Shown here piece after piece: positions 45,736 through 56,529 of a DNA stretch of 64,000 bases (position 1 is the first letter of the stretch; every line of letters starts with the position of its first letter). Below the pieces are notes generated by a model. It saw nothing but the letters and a program-made list of their open reading frames with translations, had not been told where the DNA came from and did no database searches. Source of the DNA: Turbatrix aceti (Eukaryota > Nematoda > Chromadorea > Rhabditida > Panagrolaimidae); the NCBI GenBank assembly GCA_963969345.1, contig OZ017767.1, forward strand, positions 6,724,739 through 6,788,738, in the 5' to 3' direction. Both the position numbers and the translations under genes were made by a program.

Positions 45736-47731
45736 TCAATCCAAAATATCATTGCAAACTTTGATGCGAATAGGATCTTCGACGAATTTCTCAGCCCCTA
45801 CGCCGTCCCGCAGAACCGCCAAAGCGCCCCGAGTCAGTGTGTCCTCCTCAGAAGGCAGCAGACGAATAGGATCGACGTCAATAGGCTTCTCGGGCAGGTA
45901 GAGCGGCTGTCCGCGGTCGGGGAAGTCCGCGATGTTGAGGTGGAGTTCGTCGATCCAGGAAAACTGTCCTTTGTTGTCATCGATGTCCATGTCGGACGGC
46001 ACGAAGGGCGCACGCCTCTTGGGGGGCTGGTAGGGGACCGTAGGCACCGGCGAGGACGGATCATGGACGAACGCGTTGCAGGGCACGGATCTTTCGTTGA
46101 CCAACGCGAATTCGAGGGCCTTGAGAGGCCAGGGAGCGTCTGGGAACTCGTCGCAGACTGTTAGGAGGAAAAATGAACCCCGGAGAATGTCGATGGACGA
46201 ATCCTTCGAAATGTGCCATTTCCGCTTGAAAATCGTCTTTGGCATGGCGATGGTCACCGGGTCCTTGTTCCGGGAATGATTACGGTAGCCGATGGACTCG
46301 AAGAAGACGTAGCACCCGTCGTAGCTGGCGAGGGTGCCGTAGCACGTGGACGGAGCTTGACCGATGGGAGTGAAAGCGACGGCCATCAGCCGACAACCGC
46401 AGGAACGACGCTGCATGTAGCTGGGCACTTCGCAGGCGACGACTTCGGCACGCATGCCGATTCGGGAGACAGCGTCGAAACCCGGCTCGAAGCTGAAGGC
46501 CTGGCGACCGGCCCGGACGTCGGCGGACAGCTCCTCGCCGGCTATCATGTCCACGCAGCGCCAGGGCATGACGTGGAGCAGCGGACTGACGATGCACGTG
46601 CTGCCTTCCTGGTTTTGGGTGATGGTCAGGCCGCGTTCCTTGCCGACGACCGTCATGTGGAGAGTCATGGTTTTGGGGGTTACTGAGGGGTCTGAAAGAC
46701 GAAATTGGCTTCAGGGAGGGGTGAACGGACGTTTTTTTGTTCGCGAACGAATAAAAATATTTAGAAAAAATTGTGTTTGAAAAATCGAACGAACGAGAAC
46801 AGTTTTGATTGTGCAAACGAACATCAGACAGATTTTTTTGTCATTGTGCGAAATTTTGTTTCCCGTGTGGAAAAACAAAAAAAATGGTAGTCCAATTTTC
46901 CTTTTTTTTCTTGGATAAATTTTTCAAATAACATCAGTTTTGACCTTGTTACCCTAATTTTTTCTCAACTTTTGTTCGTTTTATCTACTCGAAAAATTTT
47001 TATTTGTATACGAACAAATAAATTTAAGAAAATCTGTTCGCGAGCAAACACAAACATAAAAAATTGAATTTGTTCGCCAACGTTCGCCTATTCTTAATTG
47101 GCATTTTTCGACTTGCTAAACCCCAAAACTCACCAAAATCGATTCTGTCGCAGTGATAAGCCATCTTGGTCTTGAAAAAATGTCCTTCTGGCAGGGCAAA
47201 TTCAGTCTTGAAGTACACATTTGTGCCGATCTTGACGACATCAGCGAGATTCGTATCGCTCGGCAGCCTGTGACCGTTGATCGTCGTATGCAGGTCGAAA
47301 AAGACATACGCGCCAAAATCCTTGAAATTCTGTCCGCAGAGAACGCGCCCTTGTTTTTCCTGAACGTCGATGATGACGCCTCGCTCGGCACGGCAGCTCA
47401 GATCGCGCGGTCGAAGACACGTCTTGGCCGCTTTTGCCGATTCTGCGTCCCTCGGCAGACGGAATTGGGGTACAAAAACAGCGCCATTCGTCCGTATACC
47501 GGCTGCAGAACGTGCAAGAAGAGGCTGGTCGCTGATTGCTTCGTTCGAGTAATTAGACGGTGACACGGGCTCCGGGGGCGTGGCCGGGAGTTGGGGGGTT
47601 TTGGGCGTCTTTGCCCACGAAGAGGCGGAATCTGAGCGGCGAAGAGGCGACGAAAGGATCGTCGTGGCAGGTGACGTGCCGTAGCGGCCGGAGCCGAGCG
47701 GGATGGCATTTGCACCGCTTGCGCTCGACAT
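45736..47731 (-). CDS. Orphan 517-residue protein with a repeated module
   Basis: Two exons, 47731-47134 and 46691-45736, joined in phase 1. A splice acceptor (CTGTTTCAG) lies 16 nt before the ATG. The N-terminal 75 residues are Ser/Pro/Thr-rich and probably disordered. A folded part follows with two similar short stretches about 200 residues apart: NFKDFGAYVFFDLHTTINGH and ASYDGCYVFFESIGYRNH, suggesting an internal duplication. The C-terminal third has PPKRRAPFVPSD and an acidic DIDDNKGQFSWIDE. No signal peptide or membrane segment; I do not recognise a family. The intron (46692-47133) is almost entirely a MITE. It lies tail to tail with kindlin. Confidence 0.75.
46712..47096 (-). mobile_element. 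hAT-like MITE with 8-bp target duplication, inside an intron
   Basis: 385 bp. Left end CAGGGAGGGGTGAACGGACG; right end GTTCGCCTATTCTTA, a degraded inverse. Flanks ATTGGCTT (46704-46711) and ATTGGCAT (47097-47104) match at 7 of 8 positions. The element fills most of the 442-bp intron of the orphan gene. Confidence 0.85.
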
Positions 47732-48316
47732 TGTGGTTTCGTTCGTTCTGAAACAGAAGAAAAAAAATTTTTTTGAGCGGGGGGGGAGAAAAAATGCAGA
47801 ACATACCTGTCGCGGAAAACTGCGAGAAGAAGAAAATGGAGCGTTGAAAGAAAAGCTGAAAATGGAACTGAACAAGTCCTTTCAAAAAAACTGACGTTCA
47901 AAAACTGAATTTTGTTTACACGTTCACGTTGCAAATTTTTTTGTTTTGAATTTTTCATTTCATTTGCAAATTTTTTTATTTTTCATTTTTCATTTCATTT
48001 GCAAATTTCTTGTTTTTCAGAATTTCAAATCCAAATAAACGATTTTTCATTTTTACGCTTGAATTTTTCAAAAATCCAAAAAAACCACAAAAACGTGCAA
48101 AAATGCAACAAGTTGGATTACGATACCTTTCCTCTCCCAACTTTTACCTAATTGCATTTATCAGCAATACAATCGTTTACATCACCTTACACGGTGATGT
48201 AATAACAATGCGAGGAGACAGTGATAAGCAATGCATGCACCTAACAAAGCTCGGAGGGTACAAAAGGATCGTCGAACACGGAAAAGGTTCACATATTTAA
48301 TTTCTGTCTCTGCACC
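47732..48316. other. Divergent intergenic region
   Basis: The region between the orphan gene (-) and the DUF19 gene (+). AT-rich; a TATTTAA-like sequence at about 48294-48300 lies just before the DUF19 start. Nothing else seen. Confidence 0.4.
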
Positions 48317-49170
48317 ATGGCCTACTCGACGAGTCTGTTTCTGACGTTCCTCCTGCCAGCGCTGGCTCTTGCCGCCTGCGGCACCCCCAGCACGCTGCAG
48401 TCGTGCTACAAGGCGTACCTCAACGAGTATGAGCTCCCGGAGAGTCCCTTCCCGGAGTATACAATCTACAAAATGCTCCGCGAGGTGTACCTTGTTGAGA
48501 AGGGCCCCGAGGGTCAGACAACCGAGTGTAATTATATCAACAACCTCATCAAGTGCCTGGGAAGCTTGGAAGACAGTTGTACGACGGTTGATGCGTTCCA
48601 GGAGACTTTCAAGATCTCTAATACGGAGGCTATTCGCTATGCTCAGGATTTCTACATGATGAGGTACACCTGTACTGACGGATATGCCGGTTAGTTCTTT
48701 TTGGCAATTTTTTTTTCATTCTTTTGTATGTGTGTTTTCAGATGCGATCAAGTACTTCTACTGCTACGAGCAGGTCGGTCTGTACTATCCCTTCAAACTC
48801 GTCGCCTGCGACACACAGAGAACATCAAATCTCGCAAACAACTCGATTCCCACGTGCACGTAAGTTATCGCAAATTGAACTGAGGATTACGGTATTCGAT
48901 TAATTGACGATTAATTGCAGGTCTTATCAAGACTACGCCCAGTGCATCACCGACGTCTTCGTCCAGCACTGCGGCTCGCAAGTCTACGACTACATCTGCA
49001 ATTTGGAGATTGCGGGCATCCATGCGACAATTACGAACTGTGCCTTCACAGATTGCGGCCCGAAGACGTCTTTCTCGTCTTTCTTTGACCACGCGAAGAA
49101 TATTCTGCCCGCTGTCAACAAAGACATTGCTACCAAGCTGGTCAAGAGCGGTTTGAGCATTTTTCCCTGA
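48317..49170 (+). CDS. Secreted cysteine-rich protein, T20D4.11/DUF19-like
   Basis: Three exons: 48317-48689, 48742-48859 and 48921-49170, 246 residues, phases consistent. Signal peptide at residues 1-19 (SLFLTFLLPALALAACG). The mature protein has about a dozen spaced cysteines, with CNYINNLIKCLGSLEDSC in the first half and QCITDVFVQHCGSQVYDYIC in the second. That pattern resembles the nematode-restricted DUF19 (T20D4.11-like) family of secreted proteins. The biochemical role of the family is not established; extracellular location is inferred. Highly regular codon use and a TATA-like box close to the ATG suggest substantial expression. Confidence 0.75.
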
Positions 49171-50038
49171 GCTGACGGACAACTTTTGATTTCTGTGATT
49201 ATGCGTTTGTGGTTATTTAAAAAAATATAAATACCCTTATGTTAGAGCCTCAAAAATCCCAAAAAATTGAGTTTCGGCGCCTTGAAAAACAACATTGAAC
49301 ACGTGTTTGTGCTTTAAGAAAAAAACGAAACTCTGACGTCCGCAAAAAAATGTATAATAACAAAAAAACAAAAACAAAACATCTGAATTAAATGTGTTTA
49401 ATTAACAAAGTTCAAGTTATTGCCCCAGGCGAGAATGAACACGGAAGCCTCGAGAATTTCTTCGAGCACGAATAAATCACACCTAAAAGTTCAATGCTTT
49501 TTGTTTTTTGTTTCAAGTCACCAATCGTTTCAAGGTGTTGATGCCAAATCCCAAATTTCTTTGATGAGTACATCTCGAACACGATAACAATTTCATGACA
49601 AGCATTTGTCAGGGCAGGAGCCAACGTGCAAATAAATATCATACATAAAAAAGATCATCAACCGTAAACAACAATTGCTTTTTTTTATCTGCGTCATCCG
49701 GCTTGCAAAAACTAATTAGTGCAAAAACAGGTGAACTTTTAGGTTCACAATTATTTTTGGAGCATCCATAAAGGTGCTCATTACATAAAAAATAAAAAAT
49801 AAAAATTTTATGGCACCAAAAAATTTTGAAAGTGTGATACAGTTCAACTGGAGTTTAGAGTCTGAACTGACCCATTAATCTCAATCGACAAATTGCAATT
49901 AGTTCCCTGTGCAGGTAATTAGCACCGACGAATGTCCACAGAGGTCGTCCTTTGTTTTTCCGAGTAGAAAGATCTCACGCGTGTCAGGTGTTGGCCAGGT
50001 CGGTCGCGGACTACACCGGGCGGGGTTGGCAAGCTGCC
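49171..50038. other. Intergenic upstream of the small heat shock gene
   Basis: AT-rich, no gene seen. The heat-shock gene's promoter lies at its right end. Confidence 0.45.
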
Positions 50039-50045
50039 TATAAAA
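50039..50045 (+). promoter_or_regulatory. TATA box of the small heat shock gene
   Basis: TATAAAA lies 96 bp before the ATG in a locally GC-rich stretch, a normal position for a start near 50070. GAA/TTC triplets at 50078-50110 are suggestive of, but do not form, a clean heat-shock element. Confidence 0.6.
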
Positions 50046-50140
50046 CGGGGCCACCCAACTTTTTTGTTTTCAGTTTCATCCAGAAATCTAGAAATCGTTC
50101 TGTTCTATCGAACGTCACCCATTTATTTTCAAAAAAAAAA

Positions 50141-50806
50141 ATGTCGTCCGTATTGCCGCCCCAATCGCCGCACTCTCCAAAAAGTCCGCCGCTCCACGAC
50201 AGCCACGACAAGAGAATGAGCTTTGGCGACATTGTGCCATCCCAGACGGTGGATTTTAAGCTTTGTAGGTTCGGAGACAAAAATCCGCTTCCTCGCCGGT
50301 CAAGTCTCGACTGGGAAGCGCCAAATTCCAAAGAAGGCGTCCGATTTGCCTTCATCGATGACAATGCTGCCACTTTTTCGGCACTCATTGATCTTGACCT
50401 TCTGCCAAACTTTTCACCTGATGAAATCGATGTGAGTGCTTTTCTCGGCTCCTTTCACCTGCAAAAATAAAATTTTTTACCTGAAAAAAAAATTTTTACC
50501 TGAAAAAAAAATTTTTTTCCCACAAAAAATTTCAATTTTTTAAATTTTTTTCAGGTGCAAGTCCACGGCTACGACGTCGTCCTCTACGCGAGGAAGCAAA
50601 ACGCCCAGAACCCAAACTCAGGTAATATTGTTCACCGCGAGTACCGTCTTCCGGAAGACATTGATCTCGACACGCTCAAACTCCACCGCGTGCCACACAC
50701 AAAACTCTGCCGTGTGGATGCCAAAAAAGCCCAAGGCTACGGTAAGAATGTCGCCATGGCCATCTTCGACGTCACAAACCATAATAAAGATACGAAAATC
50801 ATCTGA
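50141..50806 (+). CDS. Small heat shock protein (alpha-crystallin/Hsp20-like)
   Basis: Two exons, 50141-50431 and 50555-50806, joined in phase 0, 180 residues. Small heat shock proteins hold unfolding proteins in soluble complexes. Seen: Pro/Ser-rich N-terminal arm (SSVLPPQSPHSPKSPPLHD), then a domain with the Hsp20 strand order: IDVQVHGYDVVLYARK, the IVHREYRLPEDID signature matching HREFxRxxxLPxxVD, LDTLKLHR, and a short tail. The canonical C-terminal I-x-I is not evident (it ends DTKII). The N-terminal arm is longer than in nematode Hsp12 proteins. It is diverged from the stress-induced Hsp16 type; constitutive or developmental use is possible. Confidence 0.8.
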
Positions 50807-51473
50807 AAAGTCCAGGCCGGCACGAGGGCATGGAAAAATGCTCAATTTTCAGTACATGCGGTCTCACAGAACCACCAACACCTCCTGGCACGTGTACATA
50901 CTGTAAAACAACTTGCTACATATGTTTTTTTGCCATTCATTCGTTCGTTTGTTGGACATCAAATAAAAGCAGTGAAGCGAAAGGGCAAAAAAAGCGGAAA
51001 ACAACTTTGAATAAAAAGAACACTTTTTTTGAAAAAAACACGTTTTAAAAAAAAAATCTTTTTTTTCGAAAAAAACACTAGAAAAGAAATCTTTTTTTTT
51101 GAAAAATTTGAAATCAAAATAATAATACAGAATCCTAACTAATTTTTGAAAAAAAAAATTTTTTTTTATTTATGTGTTTCACATTTTTACAGTTTTAAAA
51201 AAATCTAAAAAAATACGAAAGTAAAAAAAATTGTGTTCAAACACAAAAAAAATAAAAAATCACTTTTTTTTAAATGCATTCATTTTTTTGGCCTGCCGGA
51301 TTTTTTGCTTTGGCGCAAATTGAAAATTTATTCGTCGCGAAAGCGACCCCGCGAGTATTCTTACCGTAACAGCAAAAAGGTTACACATTTCAACAAGTGA
51401 TAATACAAAGAAACCGGCAGTTCCGGCATCGATAACAAAATCAGGTAGAAACAAATGCAAATGAAATGCAAAA
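50807..51473. other. AT-rich 3' intergenic region
   Basis: The region between the converging ends of the Hsp20 (+) and MGME1 (-) genes, dominated by A/T homopolymers. No gene seen. Confidence 0.5.
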
Positions 51474-52996
51474 TCAGGTGGCAGTCACGGTTGCCGCAGC
51501 CACAGCTTCAGCAGCAGCGGCTTTTTCGGCAGATTCAGCCAAACGTGCCATTACCGAGTTGTAGACAAAGTTGACGTTTCCCATGACATCGACGTCGTCT
51601 GGAGACGGATTCATCAGACGCCACCAGAAAGTGTTGAGGCGCTCGCCGAGTTTTACGTTGTACTCCTGCAAAAAATGCAATACAAATATAAAAAATTTTT
51701 AGGCCTTAAAAAAACCAAAAAACAGACTTCCAGGCATTCAGAATCCATGACGACGATTTCGGCATCACGTCCATCTTCGTAGGTGAGAACGATGGCACCT
51801 TGTTCGATCTGAAAAAATGGTAAAATTTGGATTATTTTTGTTCGCAACAATCAGGGTGATAAAAATAACCCGCAAAAGTACTTGTTTTTTGATCTCTGTG
51901 AAAAGCGATCAAAAAACAGAAAAAAAATCAAGGAACACCGCTGTTTTGCTTTTTGCGAGATAAATGGGTGACTCGAGGTTGCTCATCGAACCTACTCGTA
52001 CCCGGGCAGCAGAAAAACATCCGCTGGCCCGTTTGCACTGCAATTAACCCCTCTCAAAAGCTCTCTCTCTCTCTCTCTCTCACCTTTGGCACGTCCGCGA
52101 ATCGAGCATCGGTATTGACGGCTGCGACGTAGGCGGCAATCTGCAGGGGATTGCCGTAGAGTTGTTCAGGCTTCGTGCCCTCAGGGTTTACTTCTGTGCT
52201 CTTGACCGAACCTGCGGACACTGTTTTCCAGTCGACGAGTGTTGGTTTGCCGCTGAAAATCAAATTACAGCGAATATATGCATGAGCGTAAAAAAAAATA
52301 GCACAAGGCATACTGTATCTCGACGATGGCATCAAATCGACCCTGGTAGCAGTAGTGGAAGTTGGCAGTGGATTTCTCCATCCTCATCCAAGGCGTCGCC
52401 CGCAGGCCTCGAACGACGGGTAGGATTCCCCGGATGTAACCCACATTTTGTGGGTACGCGGTCTGAAATACAATTTTTTTCACACAGCAAAAAATTCAAA
52501 AAATCTCACCGCAAGCACTTTTGCCACGGCATCATCGCTGAGAGTGCCTTCTTTTTGCAGGACATCAAGCAGATTTTTGACCGTGGAATGAAAATTTGTG
52601 CCGGACTTTGTTCGTTCTAAAAAAAAAATCGTAAAAAAAGCATTTGAAAAAAAAGTTACCAGCCATATGGCTCTTGAAAGCCGTAAATCCCATTTCCTGG
52701 ACCATCCTGAACTGCCACCGGTAAAGCTTGGTGACGTCATCAGTGGCTCCGATGACTGCCGAGACAGATGGCATCCTACCGTCTTGTTTGCCCCCTCGAA
52801 CAGCGGAAAGCCGTTCGCCAGTCGAGAGATTTCGCAAAAATTCATCGCGTGTCGAATCGGTAAATTCATTGGGATGAACCGGTGCCAGGCTTTCGGGTAA
52901 GCGACCTATGATGCCCTTGACTACCGAAGGCATGATGGACGTGCCGTATCGGAAGGACTTCATACCCGTTGTTTTGGAATTGAACTGGGACGCCAG
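51474..52996 (-). CDS. Mitochondrial genome maintenance exonuclease 1 (MGME1) orthologue, 5' end missing
   Basis: Six exons: 52996-52660, 52616-52510, 52462-52314, 52252-52084, 51808-51728 and 51665-51474; 344 residues with consistent phases. MGME1 is a PD-(D/E)XK single-strand nuclease that processes mitochondrial DNA ends. Seen: PSVSAVIGATDD and LYRWQFRMVQEMG, then GTNFHSTVKNLLDVL, the acidic GRFDAIVEIHGKP, the catalytic LVDWKT, NPLQIAAYVAAVN and IVLTYEDGRDAEIV, in the same order as vertebrate MGME1. The first exon here opens at a splice acceptor, so an upstream exon with the start codon and probably the mitochondrial targeting peptide is expected but was not found; the region upstream is a tandem repeat array with a transposon in it. 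Confidence 0.88.
52061..52081. repeat. CT dinucleotide run
   Basis: About ten CT units inside an MGME1 intron, directly at the donor of the fourth exon. Confidence 0.9.
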
Positions 52997-53112
52997 CTGA
53001 AAGTGAATAAATCAACTTTTCAGTTTTCAAAGGAAACAAGTCAACTTTCGACGCGAATATGACATCGCGCAAAACAAAAATGATCTCAAAGCGAAAAAAA
53101 TAAACTCCCAAG

Positions 53113-54061
53113 CACGATGGAGTCGTGGTCTCGACTGGAAAACCGTTTTTTGGTGGTTTTTAGGTATTTTCGCGTATTTTCTGTTTTATTATTGTTGATG
53201 TTAGTGTGGCACTGGGGGTTATCACCGACGGCGAATTTGATAATGATATCAAAAAATCAATAATCGATCGATAATTAGGAAATTTTTTTTCTAATTCAAA
53301 AACGGTCAAGCAGATTGCTCTCTAATACAGTAGACTGTATTCTACACCCTCGAAAACCTTTGTGCCCAAAAAATGAGACAGATCGATGCATGAAAAAAAA
53401 AGTTGATAGTGAAAAACTGATATATCCGTTATAATCTGGATATCCGTCAACCTTTTTCAACATTTTTGTGTCGTTAAACTACTTCTAGTGCATTGTACAT
53501 TTACTAGAAGTCGATAAAACACCAAAAAATACTGATATCAATGTTATCAAGGCTGATATCAATTTGCATATTTGTAGTTGGCTACAGTTTCCCGAACATC
53601 AATAATGGCTCGTGGATGGAGATATTGAGGGCCTTTTTTCAGCATTTTCGATGTTCAATCAACTTTTAGTAATTGTACAATAAACTAAGAAGTACAAAAA
53701 TGTTGAAAAACGTTGAGGGATACCTTTTTTGATCCCGGATTATAACGGATATATCAGTTTTTCACTATCAACTTTTTTTTTCATGCATCGATCTGTCTCA
53801 TTTTTTGGGCACAAAGGTTTTCGAGGGTGTAGAATACAGTCTACTGTATTAGAGAGCAATCTGCTTGACCGTTTTTGAATTAGAAAAAAAATTTCCTAAT
53901 TATCGATTGATTATTGATTTTTTGATACCACTATCAAATTCGCCGTCGGTGATAACCCCCAGTGCCACACTAACATCAACAATAATAAAACAGAAAATAC
54001 GCGAAAATACCTAAAAACCACCAAAAAACGGTTTTCCAGTCGAGACCACGACTCCATCGTG
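53113..54061. mobile_element. 949-bp foldback DNA transposon, Transib-like termini
   Basis: Long imperfect terminal inverted repeats of about 360 bp (53113-53475 and 53695-54061) around a 220-bp centre. The termini read CACGATGGAGTCGTGG and are flanked by a perfect 5-bp duplication CCAAG at 53108-53112 and 54062-54066. A 5-bp duplication with a CACxATG end is the known hallmark of Transib transposons; assignment is by inference because no transposase is present. Nearly identical arms indicate a young or structure-maintained copy. Confidence 0.85.
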
Positions 54062-54084
54062 CCAAGTACGGTAGCAACATTTAA

Positions 54085-54240
54085 CACGAACACGTCAACT
54101 CCCGAAGCGAAAATCCTTAAAAGTACGGTATAAACATCCAAAGCGAACACGTCAACTCTCAAAGCGAAAAAGTAAACTCCCGAAGCGAAAAAGTAAACTC
54201 CCGAAGCGAAAAAGCAAACTCCCAAAGCGAAATATCCAAA
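54085..54240. repeat. 21-bp tandem repeat (minisatellite)
   Basis: Diverged units of AACTCCCGAAGCGAAAAAGTA, about seven copies. Related units (AAGCGAAAAAAATAAACTCCC, 53091-53109) lie on the other side of the foldback element, showing that it inserted into the array. The minus-strand frame over it is a repeat artefact. Confidence 0.85.
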
Positions 54241-54489
54241 AATACGGTAATGCTCAAAACAAGAGGTATGAAACGTTGCCAAACGAAAAAGTACAATTCA
54301 GCTCACTCAAACAATGTCGAATTCGCAATTGATCCATTTATCAAGAGAAAGCAAGATTCAAACAAGTAACACACAAAGTCAGGAGATGTTTTTTCTATTC
54401 ATGGCAGTTGCCAAAGAGATTCATTGAATTGATGTAACGTAATAATAACGAGCACCTCCAGGAACGGCTTACGGCTCATTTTATGTGTC

Positions 54490-56062
54490 CTACGGTCTCA
54501 GCACCGGGGTATTCGACATGATGAGCGACGGGTTGATCGCAGGCGGAGGTACGAGCGGATTGAAGGCGGGAATCGGTGGGGGAGGTTTCGAGAAGTCCGG
54601 AACTTCGGTCAAATGACCATCAACCTTTGGTGGTGCTCCATCCGTCGCGGGAAGGGGTCGCCAATCTCTCTGCGGTGGAGGAAGCAGTTTGAAAACCTCC
54701 GGATCGCTGTTGATTACAAATTCGCATCTCGCGGATTCAGTCTGCACGAACCACGCTGGAGTGTAGAGAGCCGACAAATGTGAGGTAGGAGAGGTCGTTG
54801 GAGCAGCCCGGATGCCGAACATCGAGAAAAGCGGATCGGTCTGGTCGTATTCAGGTTGCTTGCACCACCAAAGCGGAGGTCGCTCGGCCTCGACCTGTTG
54901 CTCCACGATTGCCGGAGCCTGCTGGGCGGCCATCAGAGGTGGGGCTGAGATCGTCGCGCCCCCACCAAGATTCTGAGATTTTAGACCATTCAGGGGAGAA
55001 CTGGTATCGCCGATGCCGAGTCCAGGAGAATTCGTCGCGACAGCTGCAGCCGGCTTCATTGCACTCTGGATCATGGATTTTAGACCCGTCATGACGGATG
55101 CCATGTCCCCGCCTGCACGGGCTGAAGGCGAGGCTGTGGGCCACATCGTCGTCGTTGATAGACGGTTTCTGATGGTTTCCTCCGCGATCGCCTTCTGGTG
55201 CATCCGGATGTAGTGCTCCTGCTGCGCGTAGGCCTTCGCTGCATCTTCTAAAAATGTAAAAGTATAAAATCAGGGATAAAAATAAACACGATACTTTGAA
55301 AAGTCCAATAATAGTCCATATTTCACGCGTCAGGGAAGGTCGAAAAAGAAATAATGAGCGCGCTTTTCACAACGTTGTTCAATATTCGTTTAAATGAGAA
55401 CTTTCGAGAGGGGTTATCTATGGATTCTCGTGGCTAGCAACCCGTCAAGAATGTTTTCATTGCCCAGCACAACGTGGTACATGGGACACGAGCATAATTC
55501 ACTGACGTGCACCATGCAGCGTGTGCGCTCGTTTAAAAACAACACCAAACCAAAACACATATTTTTTAACAGGTGACTCACCTTCGCTTTGTTGCTCGGC
55601 GGTCTCAGCTTTCTGCTGTCTGAGCGCAGCTTTCCGTTTTTCTACATCCTGTTCCCAAGCTTGGAACTTCTGAACGTAATCGTCGTAGGCATCGGTGCCT
55701 ATTGAGTTCCTACAAAGATTTTTTTTGCAAAAAAACAAAAAATAGAAAAAAAACTCACTTGTTGCTCTCCTTCCATTTCTCAAAATTGGCCTTGTGCTCG
55801 CGGTACTGCTTGTCGATTTCTTCCTCGGCGGTAAGCTGAAATCAGAATATGAGTTACTCATGTCAAAAGCAACACATAGGATTTTTGCAGCCGAAAGTGC
55901 GCGACCGACGTATTTATATGTTCGAATATTGAATATTGTCCAGGCACAAAAAAGAGAAACACAAGACAAATAATGCTTTTCAAAAAAAAGTAGTACTGGA
56001 AGGGAAAAAGTAGAAGAACAAGAAAAAATTAGTCTAACCTTCCTCGTCGACATCTCGGACAA
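54490..56062 (-). CDS. Orphan protein with W/F coiled-coil repeats and Pro-rich tail
   Basis: Four exons: 56062-56039, 55835-55759, 55709-55582 and 55247-54490; 328 residues, phases consistent. The first 110 residues are charged and helical, with two related segments, HKANFEKWKESNK and VQKFQAWEQDVEKRK, then AKAYAQQEHYIRMHQKAIAE. The middle is low complexity; the C-terminal 90 residues are proline-rich (FSKPPPPIPAFNPLVPPP). No signal peptide or membrane span. The F-x-x-W spacing recalls the N-terminus of YLP-motif proteins (YLPM1/ZAP3, nuclear), but this is a weak resemblance and the protein is much shorter. Confidence 0.7.
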
Positions 56063-56529
56063 TCGATAACGGCACAGAGCAGTCAGTCAGTGGCAGCGGT
56101 ATCAAAAAGCGTACGTATGTATCGTCCTTGACCTTGGGCGTCAAGCAGCAATTCAAGCGGCGAAGATCCCAATGAGGTTCTGAGAAAAATCAGAAATGGT
56201 CGATAATCGACTCGGAATTGGCTTCTTCAACGGATGCGCGCAAGCCAAAAAAACGAAGGACAAAATGGACTGTGCGTCGGTCATTGCAATGAATTGTGCG
56301 ATGTGCGTCATCCTTTCGTGTTAGGAGCCTTCGAGATCCTCTTTTCGTGGGTTTTATTATATTTTACTTTTTTTACGGTCTTTTTTATGCTCGAGTCTTT
56401 CTTCAATCGTTTTTTACTGCTCCTGGCGGAATTTCAAAATTAGCATTTAAAATACAGTATTTAAAGTGCCGTGCAAGTTTGAAATAGTTCATATGCAGTT
56501 CATATCCGTACAACTGATTCTATCAACGA

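Noticed and set aside
50078..50110. Heat-shock element before the Hsp20 gene
   Set aside because: GAA and TTC triplets are present, but their spacing does not follow the 5-bp alternating pattern, so I did not call it.
53911..54282. 123-codon minus-strand frame with repeated FASGVYF
   Set aside because: It is a translation of the 21-bp tandem repeat running into the transposon arm, so it is not a gene.
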